Source of the DNA: Solirubrobacteraceae bacterium
GTDB taxonomy: Bacteria; Actinomycetota; Thermoleophilia; Solirubrobacterales; Solirubrobacteraceae
Direction: 5' to 3'
DNA: 14,625 nucleotides
Assembly: GCA_024710825.1 (NCBI GenBank)
Contig: JANJUA010000325.1
Coordinates: 1 to 14,625, forward strand
Positions 14,447 through 14,625 of the stretch are shown piece by piece (the first letter of the stretch is position 1; each line of letters starts with the position of its first letter). Both the position numbers and the translations under genes were made by a program. The notes below the pieces were generated by a model. It did no database searches, had not been told where the DNA came from, and worked only from the letters and a program-made list of their open reading frames with translations.

Positions 14447-14577
14447 TCGCGCCGCGAGCCGCGAGTACGCTGAATCGCGGATTCCCTACACTGCCTACCG
14501 CTCACGGTTGGCCGCTAATCTCGCCCCGGCCGGCCGGCCCGGCCGGCCGTTGACAACCCACGGGAGGGGATCCGAAC
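14447..14577 (+). other. Leader region of the last gene: small dyad and -10 candidates
   Basis: This gap holds a direct CCGCGAG pair (14452-14458, 14459-14465), a 5-bp dyad GAATC-GCG-GATTC (14472-14484), two TANNNT hexamers (TACACT at 14487 and TAATCT at 14516), a long GC hairpin (14527-14549) and a strong ribosome binding site (GGAGGG, 14563-14568). Either hexamer could be the -10 of the downstream gene; TAATCT at 14516-14521 would put the hairpin inside the 5' leader. No -35 is convincing. Confidence 0.4.
14527..14549 (+). promoter_or_regulatory. GC-only hairpin upstream of the last gene
   Basis: CGGCCGGCC (14527-14535) pairs with GGCCGGCCG (14541-14549), and G14536 can pair with C14540, giving ten G-C pairs around a 3-nt loop. 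There is no T-run. It may end ftsH transcription or act as a stable leader structure just ahead of the ribosome binding site. Confidence 0.5.
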
Positions 14578-14625
14578 ATGAGCGGACGACTCGGAGCAGT
14601 CTGCGCGGTGTCTGTCGGGCTGTGC
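14578..14625 (+). CDS. Start of an unidentified, probably exported protein (3' partial)
   Basis: Only the first 16 codons are present, reading MSGRLGAVCAVSVGLC. A short basic start followed by a hydrophobic run looks like the beginning of a signal peptide or membrane anchor, and a Cys at 16 could even be a lipobox position, though too little is visible. The ATG has a strong ribosome binding site nine bases upstream. Several codons end in A or T (GGA, CGA, GCA, TCT), unlike the strongly G/C-ending neighbours. No family can be named. Confidence 0.65.
   Translation, partial: MSGRLGAVCAVSVGLC

Noticed and set aside
14550..14555. TTGACA as a -35 element
   Set aside because: A -10 at 16-18 bp would fall on the start codon at 14578 and the sequence there (CGAACA) is no -10. 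It also overlaps the foot of a GC hairpin.
1..14625. CRISPR array, tRNA, rRNA, transposase or attachment site
   Set aside because: No regularly spaced repeats, no tRNA-like cloverleaf, no rRNA-like sequence and no transposase or integrase motif were found on either strand by reading.

Overview
The window comes from a very GC-rich chromosome with a strong G/C preference at third codon positions. Protein families and gene style fit Actinomycetota, and I infer class Thermoleophilia (Solirubrobacter/Conexibacter/Patulibacter-like): a short HU without the mycobacterial Lys-rich tail, a GuaB3-type IMP dehydrogenase next to guaA, Ala/Pro-rich zinc-ribbon proteins and a lone Flp-like pilin. That placement comes from protein style only. 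No rRNA, tRNA, CRISPR array, transposase, integrase or phage gene was seen, and the region reads as stable chromosome.

Layout. (1) 1-1286: 3' part of a membrane protein fused to a spermidine-synthase-like domain, + strand. (2) 1287-1438: convergent gap holding a 47-nt near-perfect hairpin and a 16-bp palindrome. (3) 3654-1439, - strand: operon of a GT4 glycosyltransferase and two zinc-ribbon proteins, the second membrane-anchored. (4) 3741-3935, + strand: 64-aa Flp-like pilin precursor, divergent from the glycosyltransferase. (5) 3975-6183, + strand: rph, rdgB and a CDF cation exporter, tightly packed. (6) 6333-6193, - strand: 46-aa two-helix membrane protein. (7) 6504-6779: HU. (8) 6893-9467: LysM protein, D,D-carboxypeptidase and PfkB-type sugar-phosphate kinase, overlapping start to stop. 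(9) 9534-12388: guaB3 and guaA, the IMP to XMP to GMP steps. (10) 12425-14446: ftsH. (11) 14447-14577: leader with a GC hairpin and a strong ribosome binding site, then the first 16 codons of an unidentified, probably secreted protein.

Function and expression. Most genes are housekeeping: RNA 3'-end trimming, nucleotide-pool cleaning, guanine nucleotide synthesis, chromosome architecture, peptidoglycan trimming and membrane proteolysis. Five gene pairs overlap by four bases (GTGA four times, ATGA once), which points to pervasive translational coupling. guaB3 and ftsH each have a TANNNT -10-like hexamer exactly six bases before the ATG and no usable Shine-Dalgarno, the arrangement of leaderless transcripts; the LysM gene is similar with nine bases. 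HU, the pilin and the last gene have clear Shine-Dalgarno sequences.

I found no clear new defence or mobile system. The least described parts are the glycosyltransferase/zinc-ribbon operon divergent from the lone pilin, the hairpin pair at 1334-1400, the inverted repeat enclosing the rph start codon, and the wall-plus-kinase operon.
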